This document shows, piece after piece, positions 46,767 to 60,599 of a stretch of DNA of 64,000 nt; within the stretch, counting starts at the first letter, position 1, and each line of letters opens with the position of its first letter. The notes beneath the pieces were generated by a model. It worked only from the letters and a program-made list of their open reading frames with translations, was not told where the DNA came from and searched no databases. This stretch comes from Petrosia ficiformis (lineage: Eukaryota; Porifera; Demospongiae; Haplosclerida; Petrosiidae), in contig OX345636.1 in the NCBI GenBank assembly GCA_947044365.1, positions 5,662,001 to 5,726,000 of the forward strand, read 5' to 3'. The position numbers were made by a program, and so were the translations under genes.

Positions 46767-48770
46767 ATCACTGAAAAACTATACTGGTGGATGATAGTTG
46801 TTACTGCATACTTTAACAGTACATTCTGTGACACAATTACAACAACTGTAATAACCAAACACTGAACTGGGCAACGTTACTGGATTTAACCCAGCTGTAG
46901 CAACAGGCACTGCTTTCCTTTTCCCTAGCTTTTAAACTGTACCATAGACTCAACAGAGTCACTGCACATCGTCAGCCACTTAGCACTTCCGCTTTGTTTA
47001 CTTTATTATTGTCCATATATGGACATTATTTGCAAATTTTCGAAAATGGTTGACACAGCATTTAATATAGCAGTTGTACTCTCCTTCGAATTCCTCTCAT
47101 CTATATGTGTCATGAAGAGTGCTGATGGCACTTATTGATTTATATAGGCTTCACCAGTCCTAGAGCCTTCACATGCAGTGGGATGGCTAGATATGACTAT
47201 TATACTGAGTGCTTACAACTTCAAAAATAGTTCGGCAAATACTTTATACATGATGAGTATAGCTAAAAGAGCAGCAAAGGGAAGGGAAGGTGGATAATTA
47301 CTGTGTGCTGATTGGAGGAGAAGAGGAGGAGGAGAGGACTTTAGAAGGTGGTGTGGGAGCAGGTACGGGTGTATACGTTGTGGAAAGGGTGGTGAAATGA
47401 GGATAAGAATCTTACTATTTGTATAGTTATACAGCAAGACTAAGTGTTGCATCATTGAGTATATAAATTATTGCTAAAATTATAATCATTGCTATATATA
47501 CAGGGGAAGGAAGAATGTTTGATATTGTGGGATTGCTGCAGGAGAAAGGAAGCTTCATGGGTGGAAAAAGCAGTACATGACTGAGGCAGCAACTGAGGTA
47601 CATTTATGTTATTAGTGAAGTCATGAGTTGGTGATAATTTGATTTATAAATCAAATGTTACATAGGACATATCTACTTCCTTGCCCAACAAGAAGAGAGG
47701 TCAAATTAAATTAAATTTAAAGTTAGGTAGTGTTTTCTGTGTGTTTTCGTAGCGATGTTTTTGATTATTTGTTTAAAGGTGAAGTTGTTAGTTGTAAATG
47801 TGGTAAAATGTGATAGAAGTGATTTTATTTTAATTTAGATTATTTTAATAAATTTGTGTATTATAATAATTAAGCGTTTTGAAGGTTGTTGTGTATATTC
47901 CTATTTATTATATAATATAGTTGTGTTGAGTTTGTTCATTTGTCCTACAATTCTTCTGTATGTAAAAATTTCTGTGAAACTTTCTGACACGTTAGTTTAG
48001 TTTTTAAATAGTATAATAATTATGAAACAGATAAAATTTAATTGTAATAATAATTAATATTATAGATATAATTTATATAATAAACTTGAATTCCCTAGAA
48101 AAGAGAAACAAGAGCAAAAGAATTCAATTACACGGTTATTCAGCACATAGTCCTGTTCCTTGAGAGCCACCGCTTTGTTGTGGGTTGCAATTGGGTGGTC
48201 TCATGCACCTTCTATTTCCTCTTCTTAGTGGGAGAGTTTGCCCTGAGGGAATACTAGTTCATTTCCTACAGGGAGACTAAACTACTTAGGATATTTTCTC
48301 TGGGGTATAATTTGCCCTAGTGCTGGGGGAGATTCCGCACTATGTAGGGGAGACCCTGCCATGTGACACTGGGTACCGGGTTTTATCAAGTTGTATGTAT
48401 TTCCTGTTCTATTGCAAGTCACCAGACCCTTCCCCCTATATGGCATGACAAAGCTTAATTAGGGGGGAGGCCTACAGCACTATTTTTAACGGTGTAGCCA
48501 CCAACTGTGACGAAAATTAATTAGCAAAATTTGACATTTTACTAATTAATGTTTGTCACTGTTAATAATAAATTTATAACTAGCACGCTGACTGGTTATC
48601 ATTCTGCTGTTTCTAAAAAAATGTTTTTAAAGGAAGATTAATTCAAATTTCAAATACAATAATTAATTTAATTAATTTGAAATGAAACTATAAGCATGTA
48701 TAATTATAATATAACTGTATAAAAGTATTTCATCTTATAAGGACAATTATAATAATTATTATAATTCCTC
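46767..48770. other. no gene recognised
   Basis: Short ORFs only. The 80-codon minus-strand ORF at 47213-47455 is a Pro/Leu-rich low-complexity frame. AT-rich from 47640 to 48110. It is the 3' side of the P450 gene; I saw no clear AATAAA close to its stop. Confidence 0.5.
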
Positions 48771-48774
48771 AGAG

Positions 48775-51700
48775 TCAATTCATTGAATCTCTTAGCTGTA
48801 GTTTACATGGTACACTATCTTTTGGTTGTAATGTAGCTCTGGAAACAGCTACTACTTCATAATCATCAGGTAATGTAATTGTGAATGATTGGAATAGTCG
48901 AGCTAACAACAACTTTGACTCCATCTATTAAATTTTAATAATAATAATAATCATAATAACGAGATATAATTATGAAGAAAAAAGTATCCCTATTATTGCT
49001 GTTTAGTATTCAGCAATCAAGACTTTCTCATGAATGAAACACAACAAACTATTATAGCTACTCTTCTCAAGGATCTTGCAGAATATATTTCAGCTAGAAC
49101 AACTTTTAGTTCCAGTTTCTATGTAAGCTACAAACAGCTTTCGTTTTGCTTGTCTGTAGAGCTTGAACCTTGTATTACATGCCAAGTCTGTTAATTGACC
49201 AAGGCCATTGGAATGATGAAACTTCCTTATACAGATCAGTATTCGTAATTATCAGCCATTATTTTTATTATTGGTATCACTTATTTCTGAAAGATGTAAC
49301 TGATATTGTAATAAGTGTACTAATAATGTCATTTCCTGTGATAGCATTATCAATTGTTTTTATTCTCATGAATTATTAATTATTCAGAAAATGCTCATTT
49401 TCATAGAAAGAATCAGAAACTAAAAGGTACGTATATACATGTAATATCAGATCAGTATCAGCTGTCGGTTCATATATAAAGTAATTATGGAATGTCGGTA
49501 AAATTGCTTTCTGATACATCAGTACTTCCTTAACTATGTATACAATGCAGAAAGCGATGGCCCTTTGGGCCATAAAAACAACATAGTAATAATTACGAAA
49601 ACTCACAATGGCAAAGTGTTTTCCTATACACGAACGATGACCAGCACCAAATGGAAAGAACACAAATGAACTTGGTCTGTAAACAAAGGAACAAAAACAC
49701 AGACTATATTACACTTGATGTGTAATTTAATTAGGAGTTGTGTATTAAAATCAATGACTAATAGTTAATTATTATTTACATAGCTATAGATTTTAATTTT
49801 AGAGCCTTTACATTTTATGATCCACAGTATGGATTTTACTGGCTGGAAACATTTAATTATTTCCAGTGTACAATATATGTGGGGGAAAAGTATCCCTATG
49901 ATTGCTTTGTGGTATCCAGGGTTCTCACCAGATAAACAATCAAGAAGGGAATTATTAGCTTATTAATTGTTATAATAATTATACTCATTTTTTTCCTTAA
50001 TTAACTTAACTAATTGCTGTGAGTAGTATAATATAATATACATAATTCAACCCCATTGAAAGCAATCATAGGGATGGCCCTGCAGGTCATAAGAATTTTA
50101 TATAATTTATACACTCACAGTTTTTTTCCAGGTTCAAATCTATCAGGATCAAATTGCTCTGGATCACTGAAATATTTTGGCATTCGACAGTACGTACTGA
50201 AAGGTAACTGAAATGAAACATTAGTGTAATACATGTACATGTAACAATTGAACACATATTTTACATGTAATGTACAAAATGAACAAGTACATGTACGAAC
50301 GTCTCCGTGCAGAAGTGCACGGGATTAATAATACATAATTACATGTATATTGAAACAAAATATAATTTATCGTGATATTAGTTTAGAAAATATCACAAAG
50401 CTTTAGAACAACGGATGGTACATGTATTTCTTATTTTAAGTACAAATTCATGTTCATACAGATTACTCTGATATGTTGCTTTCACAGGAAATAGGTTTAG
50501 ATGTTAATAAAACACAACAGGTTGTAATGCTACTGTATATACATTGTATTGCTTTATTATGACATGTACACTATATACTAATACTCACAGCAATTAATGT
50601 ATTCCCTGGTATATGGTGTCCACATAGAGTCATACCTTCGATAGGGGAACACTTTGACAGTTGAGGAACAGGAGGGTACAATCTTATTGCTTCCATTAAT
50701 ACCTGTATTTGAAGAAACAGTAAAATCATTCATAATTATATATAAAGTTTTAGCTTTCACTTCTGAATCAGTTAATAGTCCATCGTTCTCTGATATAATA
50801 AATAATTGTCCATCCATAAGTAATGATGTAGTGTAGTAGTTATACTGCATATAACCAGGAGCCCATAATGACGTTGACCAGAAAGCGTAAGAGTAGGAGC
50901 AGTAAACGACCACGCACTTAATTAAATTGGTCAAACTATCTGCATGCCTGACAGTCCGTTACCATTTTTAAAAACCACATGTATACCCCTTCGTTAAACA
51001 TGGCATCTACACCTTCAAGGTTAGCTATGAAACAAACACTTCTGGAGACAGAAATGGAGTCACCTACTTTCAGGAACGTGAGAGCATGCTTTGGGGGAAG
51101 TCGAGAAATAACTGTTTAGTCATATTCAAGAGTGTTTGACATCATTGCCTTCTGTCATTGAAGTGATTGCAGTGACGGCTTCCTGCTACTTTGTCAATGG
51201 CTTCACTAGGAACATCTTCACAATCTACACAAGCCAGAATATCGCTCAATTCTTTTCTCTGTTATACAGGAAACTTAGTCAATGTAGTATATAGTAGCTG
51301 TTCATTTTCTAGAAGCCATATTTCACGAAGGCATATACATGTGGGTTCTAAAATAGTAACAGACAGTCAGACAGATAGTTTGACTAAATGAGTGGTCATT
51401 TACCGTTCTTACTCTTACGCTTTCTGGTCAACATAATTATGGACTCCTGATATAACATCATTACTGCTGTAATTATCCATTCATCTATTATTTGATGAAT
51501 GAATGGGTTATTCATTCATCAATTAATGAATAATCTATGCAACCATCCATAATTTGTGATTGACAAACATATGTAGAAAAGAGTTCACAAGGAATCCCCA
51601 TACATATTAATTTCATGGGTGAAATGAAAATGGTGAATTTTGAAAGTATCCTCCCTCTATTGCCAATAATATTATTATTTGAAAAACATTATACTTCATC

Positions 51701-54700
51701 ATGCATGACAAACAAAACGTCATTCGTGTTCACATTGACCTCTGATAAATGTTCTTAACTTTTTACCAAAACCATTTTCATTCATCTCCATTCGTTTTTG
51801 TGACTTGCGTAAATTTCAATCCATTGCTTCATTGTTGAGTTACAGTACAATCGTGTAACCTTATGATATTAAACTATACACTATAATAATTATTGTTACA
51901 TATATTTTGCATAATTATGAATTATTGTTATCATTGTGAATGTGAAGAGACTTTAACCTGTTCTGTGTACTGTAGCCTATCAAGATCATTAGCAGTTATA
52001 GTTTGTTTATCACCAACTACTTCATCAATCTCTTCCAAAAGTCTTCAAAGAGAAATCAAACAAGAAAGTTAGAGAATGGAAGGATAGACAGAGAAGTTAC
52101 ATTAAAAACATGACTGAAATACGAAGTAAATTGAGAATTGGTCAACAATAAAAACCGGAAAGAGACTACATGTATGTATACATACGTACATTTGAAAATA
52201 TGAAAGTACAGACACAAATACACACACACAGACAGAGAAACGCACTCATACAAACACAGACACACAATCATACAAACACAGACACACACTCATACACACA
52301 AAGACACACACTCATACACATGCAGACACAGACACACACTCATACACACAGACCCACTCAGACACAGACACACAGACACACATTCATACACATAAAGACA
52401 CACACAGACACAGACAGACACACACACACACCTATTCAATACTTGAGGATGTTGTAAAGTAAGTATCATTGAAAAACAAACAGCATTTCCAGATGTGTCT
52501 TGTCCTTGTTTGCGGAGCAAAATAATAAATACATTTATAACTGAAAGTCTAATAGCTTAATAAATTAAGTCTGCTATTCCACAAAGCAAATATTCTTCCA
52601 TGTGCAAAGAAAAATGAGAATTCCCAAAATTACTAATATTATAATGTATACAACAAAATTATGCAATAATGCCAATTGTTAATTGTCTGTAGCTTATAAA
52701 GCTAAAAAGCCAACATGATGATTGTTTCACCTGGGACCTGTACAAAAGTAGGACTGGTATCCCAGGTGACACAAGAATATGTTTTATAATAATTAGTATA
52801 CATATAGATTCAACCCTGTGGAAAGCAATCATAGAGAACAGCCTTCTCTTTTTCTTACCAGCAATAAAGAAAGTAACAAAATCATCCACCAACAATTCAA
52901 TATCTACTTTCTCTTCATTTTCTGTATATTACACAAAAATGAGATGTGAAAAATGTACAAATTTGTGATACAGTATTAGATATTAATCAGCCTAGTGGGT
53001 GTTATAACCCCGGCCATAACCCCATCATAATATACACTAGACAGGTTAACATATGATTTAAACAATGCCTGGGCAATGTCAATAGTTGTGGTTAGTGCAT
53101 GACAATAATTATTAGAGTTGAGTGGCATATGACTCTCACAGTACATGAAAAGTAACCATGGCGATATGTCATAGGTCAGGAGCGCATGAATCCCAAGGAG
53201 CTTACAACAACTATATGAAAGCTGTCAACCTTTGTCGAACGAACATACTTGAGATAATGATGTGTTTCCAGCACTAGTGGTAAACATACATGCCTAGCAC
53301 TGTATCCTGTACGTGGTACAAATGGCGACAAAAGCTAATCATTAGGATATCATTAATGTTATAAAAATGACTTAATAACAAGTGATTAGACATAAGCATT
53401 CAATCAAAATTAATTTGAGCAAAGGTTTCAGTAAATGCACTAAAGTTCAGAACCATCGCTAGCTATTGCTATAACAGCATGGCTTTAGAACAACTTTGCC
53501 TAAGTAACATATTGCAACAGCCCGAAACACACCATTCGTATCAACACTAAGAAGTCAGTAGTACCTCATGAATATGCAAATTATGGGGATAGCATGGCCA
53601 TCAGATCTCTTGAGAACTAGCGAATTTCTGGACAAAACTTCACAAATAGCTGTATAAACACTCGTTAGGACGATAGACAAAGCCCAAGAAACAAAGCTTC
53701 AAAGATACAAAAGTTAGTGTTTCAGTGTTTTCTGCTGACATTAGCAAAAACGATAAAATTTCAAGATGGCGACAGGTCGATGAGAATTTACACGGCTGTT
53801 TCTCTGCAACAAGACGAGTTCAGAACAAATCGCTTTTATTTCTTACCAGTCACTATACCAGTATTCTGCAGATACGCTCAGAATGCAGTAACACCTTGCA
53901 GTTGTGGAGATCAAGCGGTAACACACAGACACACACACACACAAGAAGACTGCTATAACCCTCCGCCTACGCACTCGGGTTAATAACAGCAAAACCTTAT
54001 AATAACTAATTATTTTACTGGGTGAAGTGTTGGTGGTAAAGGTTGTTATTAGAATTGGCCAATAATTCAATATATCACATACATTGCAATATTATTCCAT
54101 CTCAATATTAATATCACATGAGTTTGGTCTGCCAATATTATCGCAATGGAAAACTACTGTCTTATTACAATTAAATAATAGCTTAATATAATTATGCAGT
54201 TAAAAAATACTACATGTTGTATAACACTTAGTTTTGAGCCGTATGCTCTCATAACAAGGATCAGAAGTGTCATCAATTAAAAACTGAGCCTATTTTTGCT
54301 ATCATTGACGGCATCAATGAATAGTTGCAACATCGCAATAATCGCAAGTCATCTTTAGGAAATAGTTGTACAACTTAATTTCAGTATTGCAAAACTTAAT
54401 TTTCAGTATCGCCCAACCTTAGTTGTAATGGATACAGACAAGCTAATACCACAACTAAATAATTCGTACCAAATACTTGAAGCATCATAACAGTGCTGTC
54501 TATCTCATATTTCACTAAAGTAATTACATCTGGTAACCAGAATTTAATTATTCAATGAACTGGAACCTATCACAGTACAGTACCTCCAACTAAACATTGC
54601 TCATTTCAGTGTAAATATTTATAATCCTCAGTATTTTCATGAAATTTTTCGTATTTTCAAAGATAAATGAATAATTAACATGCATTCAATATAGCTAGTC

Positions 54701-57700
54701 CTGGTTGATTTAGTTGAGAGTTTAGTCTTCTTTCTGGCAGGTACACTGACATCAGTATCACTAACTGTAACACAGTTTATACTACTATATGTTGACGCAT
54801 TACTGGAGGCTTTACTAGATGCCGATTTACTACTGAAAAACACTTCCATGTTTTTATAAGAGCACAACAAGCACTTTTCGTACTTTTAGTGTAATTTTCC
54901 ATATTATCCATATAGTTTCATACAAATTCGAAAAAATCCATGTAGTTGGGGGCATGACAGCAGGACAATTATGCAAGCAATAATTATTATGCACTTACGT
55001 GCCATTCTTAGCATACAAGTTAATATATCATTAGGTAGAGTATTTCCTCTCTCAAGAGATTCAATCCTCTTTTTGATACAATTTCTCCCTATTTTACGAA
55101 TAGCTCTGATACTCTTTGCATGCTCTCTTGATTGAAATGGATGAAGATACTGTAAAAGAGAAACATAATTAATATCCATAAAAATGGCTTGTCTCATGCA
55201 CAAAATACATGTAGAGTAGAGATATAATTAATGATAAAGTCATTTATCCAACAACATATATAGTAGTATTATTCGTAGTGTTGGTTTAGTTAACTATATC
55301 TATAACAAAAACCCCTTTTAGTAAGGCCTTGTGACTTTTAGTTAAATTATAGCTAAAGTAGAAGTCTATTGCAAAAACTAAAATGAAAAATGGTCAATAA
55401 AGGATTAGTCAGTTAACTAAAACTAAAACCTTTCTGTGAAATATGTGGCAGGATTGATTATAGTTAATTACATAAACTTGACCCTTTTACATTAAAGCTG
55501 ACGAATGTTTGTTTCAAAGAAGTTGCTATTCCTGAATATCTTGACTTCAATTGCTCACCGTTACGCAATTATGTATAGGATGTCAATGAAATGTGGGATC
55601 TAAGATGAGCAGTTAATAACTTCTTAAATGATAAATACCATTGACAATCAATTAATTAAAGGTACATTTGATGAAAATAATTATTATTTTCAGGGGTGTA
55701 TCCAGGTGAGGGTTGTAACCCCCCCTTACAATCTGAACTGTTTCAACATAGTATTCAACTTGCATGGTTGCTACTAGCTTAAGTGCTACCTTGCTTGAAA
55801 CCACGTTCATACTAATTAACTTGCAAATGGGTGTGGTTGAACTTAGTGAACTTCATGCAGGGAAATATGCCTGCCGACAAAAAGATTATAGTCTTGAAAA
55901 GGTATTGTAAATAACACAGCACTATTTGCACGATAGTAATGTAGAACAACTTTTAAGACTAACTTAGCTATAGCAAGATTTAGCACTTTCAGACTGACTA
56001 CATTCTTTTTTGATAAACACAATTCTGCTGGAGGGAGTTACATACCATTGACTGTTTTTATGAATAATGCTTGCAATCATAACATTTAGTCTGAAACATC
56101 ACCAGATTCAATCTCATTTTTAGCATTTTTCTGGATGCCCTCACACACTCTTAGAGGTCGAGTTGCTTACGTAACTATTAGTAGGCAAAACCACTCTTTT
56201 ATAAAATCCTGTATCCACCCCTTAGTTTGTGGGGCTTTTTGTGAATTAGATCACATATGGACACACTAATACATTACAAACTAATAACTGGTAACCTCAT
56301 AAGGCAAATATGGAGCTGCAAGTTGTTTCTGCAAAGCTAAGAGAGAATCCTTAACAAGAGAAGACAAAGAGTCATTTTCTCTGAGACCAATTCTATCAGG
56401 TTTCCACTCATTAATGAAGTCAGTGGAGAAGCCAGCCTGGAATGTACAAGATAACAAAAACAATAGTAATTGTATTAATTAGAGATGGGCAATATTTTGC
56501 TTATCATGATAATCATAATTTAAATTTCCTGTGATATAAGCTTTAATTTACAGCAGAAGGAAAGTCAGTTTTACAAGGAAAATTGTAGAATACCAAATTA
56601 TTTTCTAAATAATTGTTTTAACTGTACTCATTTGTATATACCAGCTTCATTGGTATAGTAGTAATCGAGAGTAACCTCTTCTTCTTCCTCACATATTCCT
56701 ACATCAAGCTGTGTAGAATGTGATTACAAACTTTAATCGCAGAACATTATGTTAGTAGTACTATCAAGAATAAAGAACATGGAGGGATATCAAAACCCGA
56801 AAAAAGCACACATACAAGCTAGGGATGGTACCTTACATGTACCAACAAAATTGAAGTAACCACTTCCATGTAACAACACTACATAAGTATGGTGTCTTTG
56901 TGTTTTCTTTTTATGCTCTAGCTATACTTATGTAGGCTTGTTATATGGAAGTAGTTAGTTTAATTTTGTTGCTAAGGTACCATTCCAATCTTGTTTGTGT
57001 GCTTTTTCGGTTTTGAATAACTTGTATAACTTATGCATTTTAAACAGCAATGACTTTTAACTCACATATCTGGACAGAAGACCTTTTAAGAAAGCCACAG
57101 ATACCAAACTCATGCTCCGTTAGCTGCAAGAAAGCAGCAAGGCGAGCGTTTGAAAGTGTAAGTAGTCACCGGCGACGTCCATATTTGGCGTTCATGTGAT
57201 TTCTTGTTGAAACGCGCATGCGCAAAGATTGCATTAACGTTTTTAAAAACGATTATAATCGTAAAAACGATTCTAAATCGTAAAAACGGAACGAATCAGA
57301 GAACGATCGTAGAACGATTACGAAACGTTAACTTTTTTATGACCTCTACTGTATATCAGGTAGTAGTTTCAGATTCTACATAAGCTACAAGTAGCTTTCT
57401 TCCTGCTGGTCCATAGGGCTCAAGTGGACATTCTATTACATGCCATGCCTATTCATTGACTGAGCCACTCGGTATGATGCAACTTCTTTAACTATGAATA
57501 CACTTATGCATATATGACACACACATATTAAACCAAAGTATAGGGATGGGCCTGTGTCCTGTGGGTCATAGAAAACATGTCTATATACCTCAGATCATTC
57601 ATTGAGTCATAAACACAAATGTTCGATACAGGTGGTATAATGAAAACGTTATATTACTTATATAATTATCCTTACTTGGCTGATAACATCTAGAGTGGTA

Positions 57701-60201
57701 TTAGAAAATATATCTTTCATTGGTACTTCAGTCTTTCCATCTGCCAATGGTCTTAGTGTATTCAACATGTTATCCACACAAGAGTTAAATGATGATACTA
57801 GCTCTTTCAAATACCTTAAAGAAATTAACAGCTGAGTAAAAGAGTATTTCGAAAACAGATGTGACAATTACAATTATATTTTAAAATAGAAAGATCAAGA
57901 AACATTTATGACTATGGAAGTGAAAATCAGTTATTTGTGAAATAATAATTGTTTTCTAAACACTTACCTTAAGCCTACTATCTACTAAATTTAGCAATTT
58001 TTACAATATTTGCGTATTTAGCATGCATTAATTTTAAAGAATTTTTGAGCCACACCTAACTTCCCTAATAAGGATCACAAAATATTATTTTTTGTGTGTA
58101 CTAATTTTAGCAATTATTATGTTAGTCACTGCATTCATTAAAATTAGTATGTAATTCAAAGTTTAAAGGTACCTTTGAACACTCAGTGTTCAGCCATTTT
58201 TTAGACAACAAAAATTTGTAAATTCGTATCAATGAAGAGTAACTGTTTCTCCACATAGATACCTAAATTAGCTCATTTCTCAAATGCATTAAAGCATTAA
58301 CTCTTTGTTTACTGGCACAAAATGTATTCCCAATGGAGCGCACTCTAACCATTGTTGAGCCAATTTGGCCTATGCTTCAAAACGTAACAAAAACTCTGAT
58401 ACAGACATGTATTTAAGTATCCAATTATTGCATACACCAAACAGCCAAATAGCAAGCATTTAAATATACGTGTTAGATTAATAATGTAGTTTCAATTATG
58501 TATAAAAATAATAGTGATGCTCATACATGTAAGTTTTATCTGGAACCCTTGCTGATCAAGAGAGATTTGAACTAGGAAAGATGAGGTATATATAGAATAT
58601 AGCCCTGTTTAGAGGCAGTTATGAGCATTTAATACACGCAGGCGAGATAATTAGTCGAGGGAATACCCCAAGACCAACTATCAAAGCAAAATTAATATTT
58701 AAAAAAATTGTATTATGTAGAACTATTTTTACATTAGGGCTTAGGGGATTTGATAGATAATAAAATTTAGAAACTTGTCTATAATAATATTAATTTGTGG
58801 ATTTTTAAATGTAAAATAATTCATAACGAAGACAATGAAATTTTCCAAAATTCTTATTTACAGTATGCTGTAATAGACCTTGTGCAGCTGACATCAGAAT
58901 GTTGAATTTTCTGGATATTTTCCATATTACGAGTGGCAAAAGAATGGTTGTTTCTATTGCATTCTCCAGAAAAAGAGCACTTGCAATCATGTGCAGATAT
59001 GTTGTTCAATTCCAATTAGGAACTACCAGACTGTTGAGCTTTCTGCTTTCAGTAGAGAGAACACAGCAAGTAATGGATGCCACTACACTGTATTGCACAG
59101 TATCTTGTCATTCAAAATGGTGGATTTACTGTATATTTCTGTGTTGGATGACGTCACAGCACAAGGTCTATAAACTCATAATTTACATCAAAATTACCCT
59201 TTATTAAATGCAGGATCATAGGGTTTCCTTCTTGGTTTCCATGTCTTATAATCTAAAATAGTTACCAGACCTTGTCCAAGATATCTGAAAACAATAAAGT
59301 TGATAATAATTATTACTAAAGTGTGGAAAGAGAAAAAAATGGTTTTTGATACATGCATTTTTAATGCCAGATGTTGAGTCAATACACTTATCAGTATACT
59401 GTTGGTATAGTTCTTTCTATCTGTAAACTGTGCATGGAGCAAATGGTCCATTCAACCCCTCAATGAGGTTTTGAATCAAGCAATCACTTTCTGGAGATTT
59501 GGTCATGGTATGCACAAATGAAATACAAGGCCAGCAGGTGAGGGTTAACAAACGGTTTCATTACCCTAATATAATTTGAAGTCTGCTAGTAGCTCGTTTG
59601 AAGTGGCAGAAGTTTAGGAAACAGACAATTACAGTAACTCTCTGTTCTGCCTACATGGGTATGGGGTAATAATAAATTTCATCAAATCTAATTCCCAGAT
59701 CTAAAGTCGGGTTTCATACAGTGCGGATAGTGGAAAAGAAAGTTCCTGTATGAAACATTGTATGCCTACTCACCTTTCTCCACAAAGTTGTTGCATCCAT
59801 TTATACACAACATATGGTTTAGAATGTTTAGTACTCACAAATAGTTCCTGCAAATAAAATACAATGTAAATAGTTAATTTTAAAAATCATACATATTTTC
59901 TTAATAATATATAAGTGAATCACCTTAGCATTGTCTGGATCCATACAGCATATTAGAGGTATAAAGATGAAGTGAACAACAAACAAAGGTCCTCCACCAG
60001 ACTCTTCATGCCTGAATAGTGATTCATTATTAATAAGAACTTTCAAAAAACATTTTTAGAAAAAATGGAAGAAGATGCTGGGATGTCAAACCAAATAAGC
60101 ATGCAGACAAGGTATGGATAGTAGTAATACAGGACCAATTATCTCAAGGGTGTTATATGGACATAACTGCCTCCAAACAGGGCTATATATAAATAAATAT
60201 A

Positions 60202-60258
<57 letters not shown>

Positions 60259-60538
60259 CATGCTACCATGGCAACCGTTTGATGTGGTTAGGTCTTATAT
60301 TTTTGTATATAGACCTGTGAATCTTTAATCTATCAGCATACAATATATTGTATATAGTACACTTACAGTTCTTATATAAAACAATATAAAACCTTGGTTT
60401 AGTGTCCTCGGATGTGATATAGCCCTCGCAGGCTCGGGCTATATCACATCCTTGGACACTAAACCTCGGGTCTATATTTTTGTATATAAGACCTGTAAGT
60501 GTACTATATATATTACATATATATATATATATATATAC

Positions 60539-60599
<61 letters not shown>

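Noticed and set aside
52056..52520. Cys/Val- and Thr/His-rich ORFs on both strands
   Set aside because: They are translations of the CA microsatellite; only the part overlapping exon 52432-52504 is real coding.
54637..54870. Ser-rich ORF as possible extra P450 exon
   Set aside because: The P450 exons on either side (54999-55149 and 52859-52921) join in phase without it, and the I-helix region has no such insert in the family.
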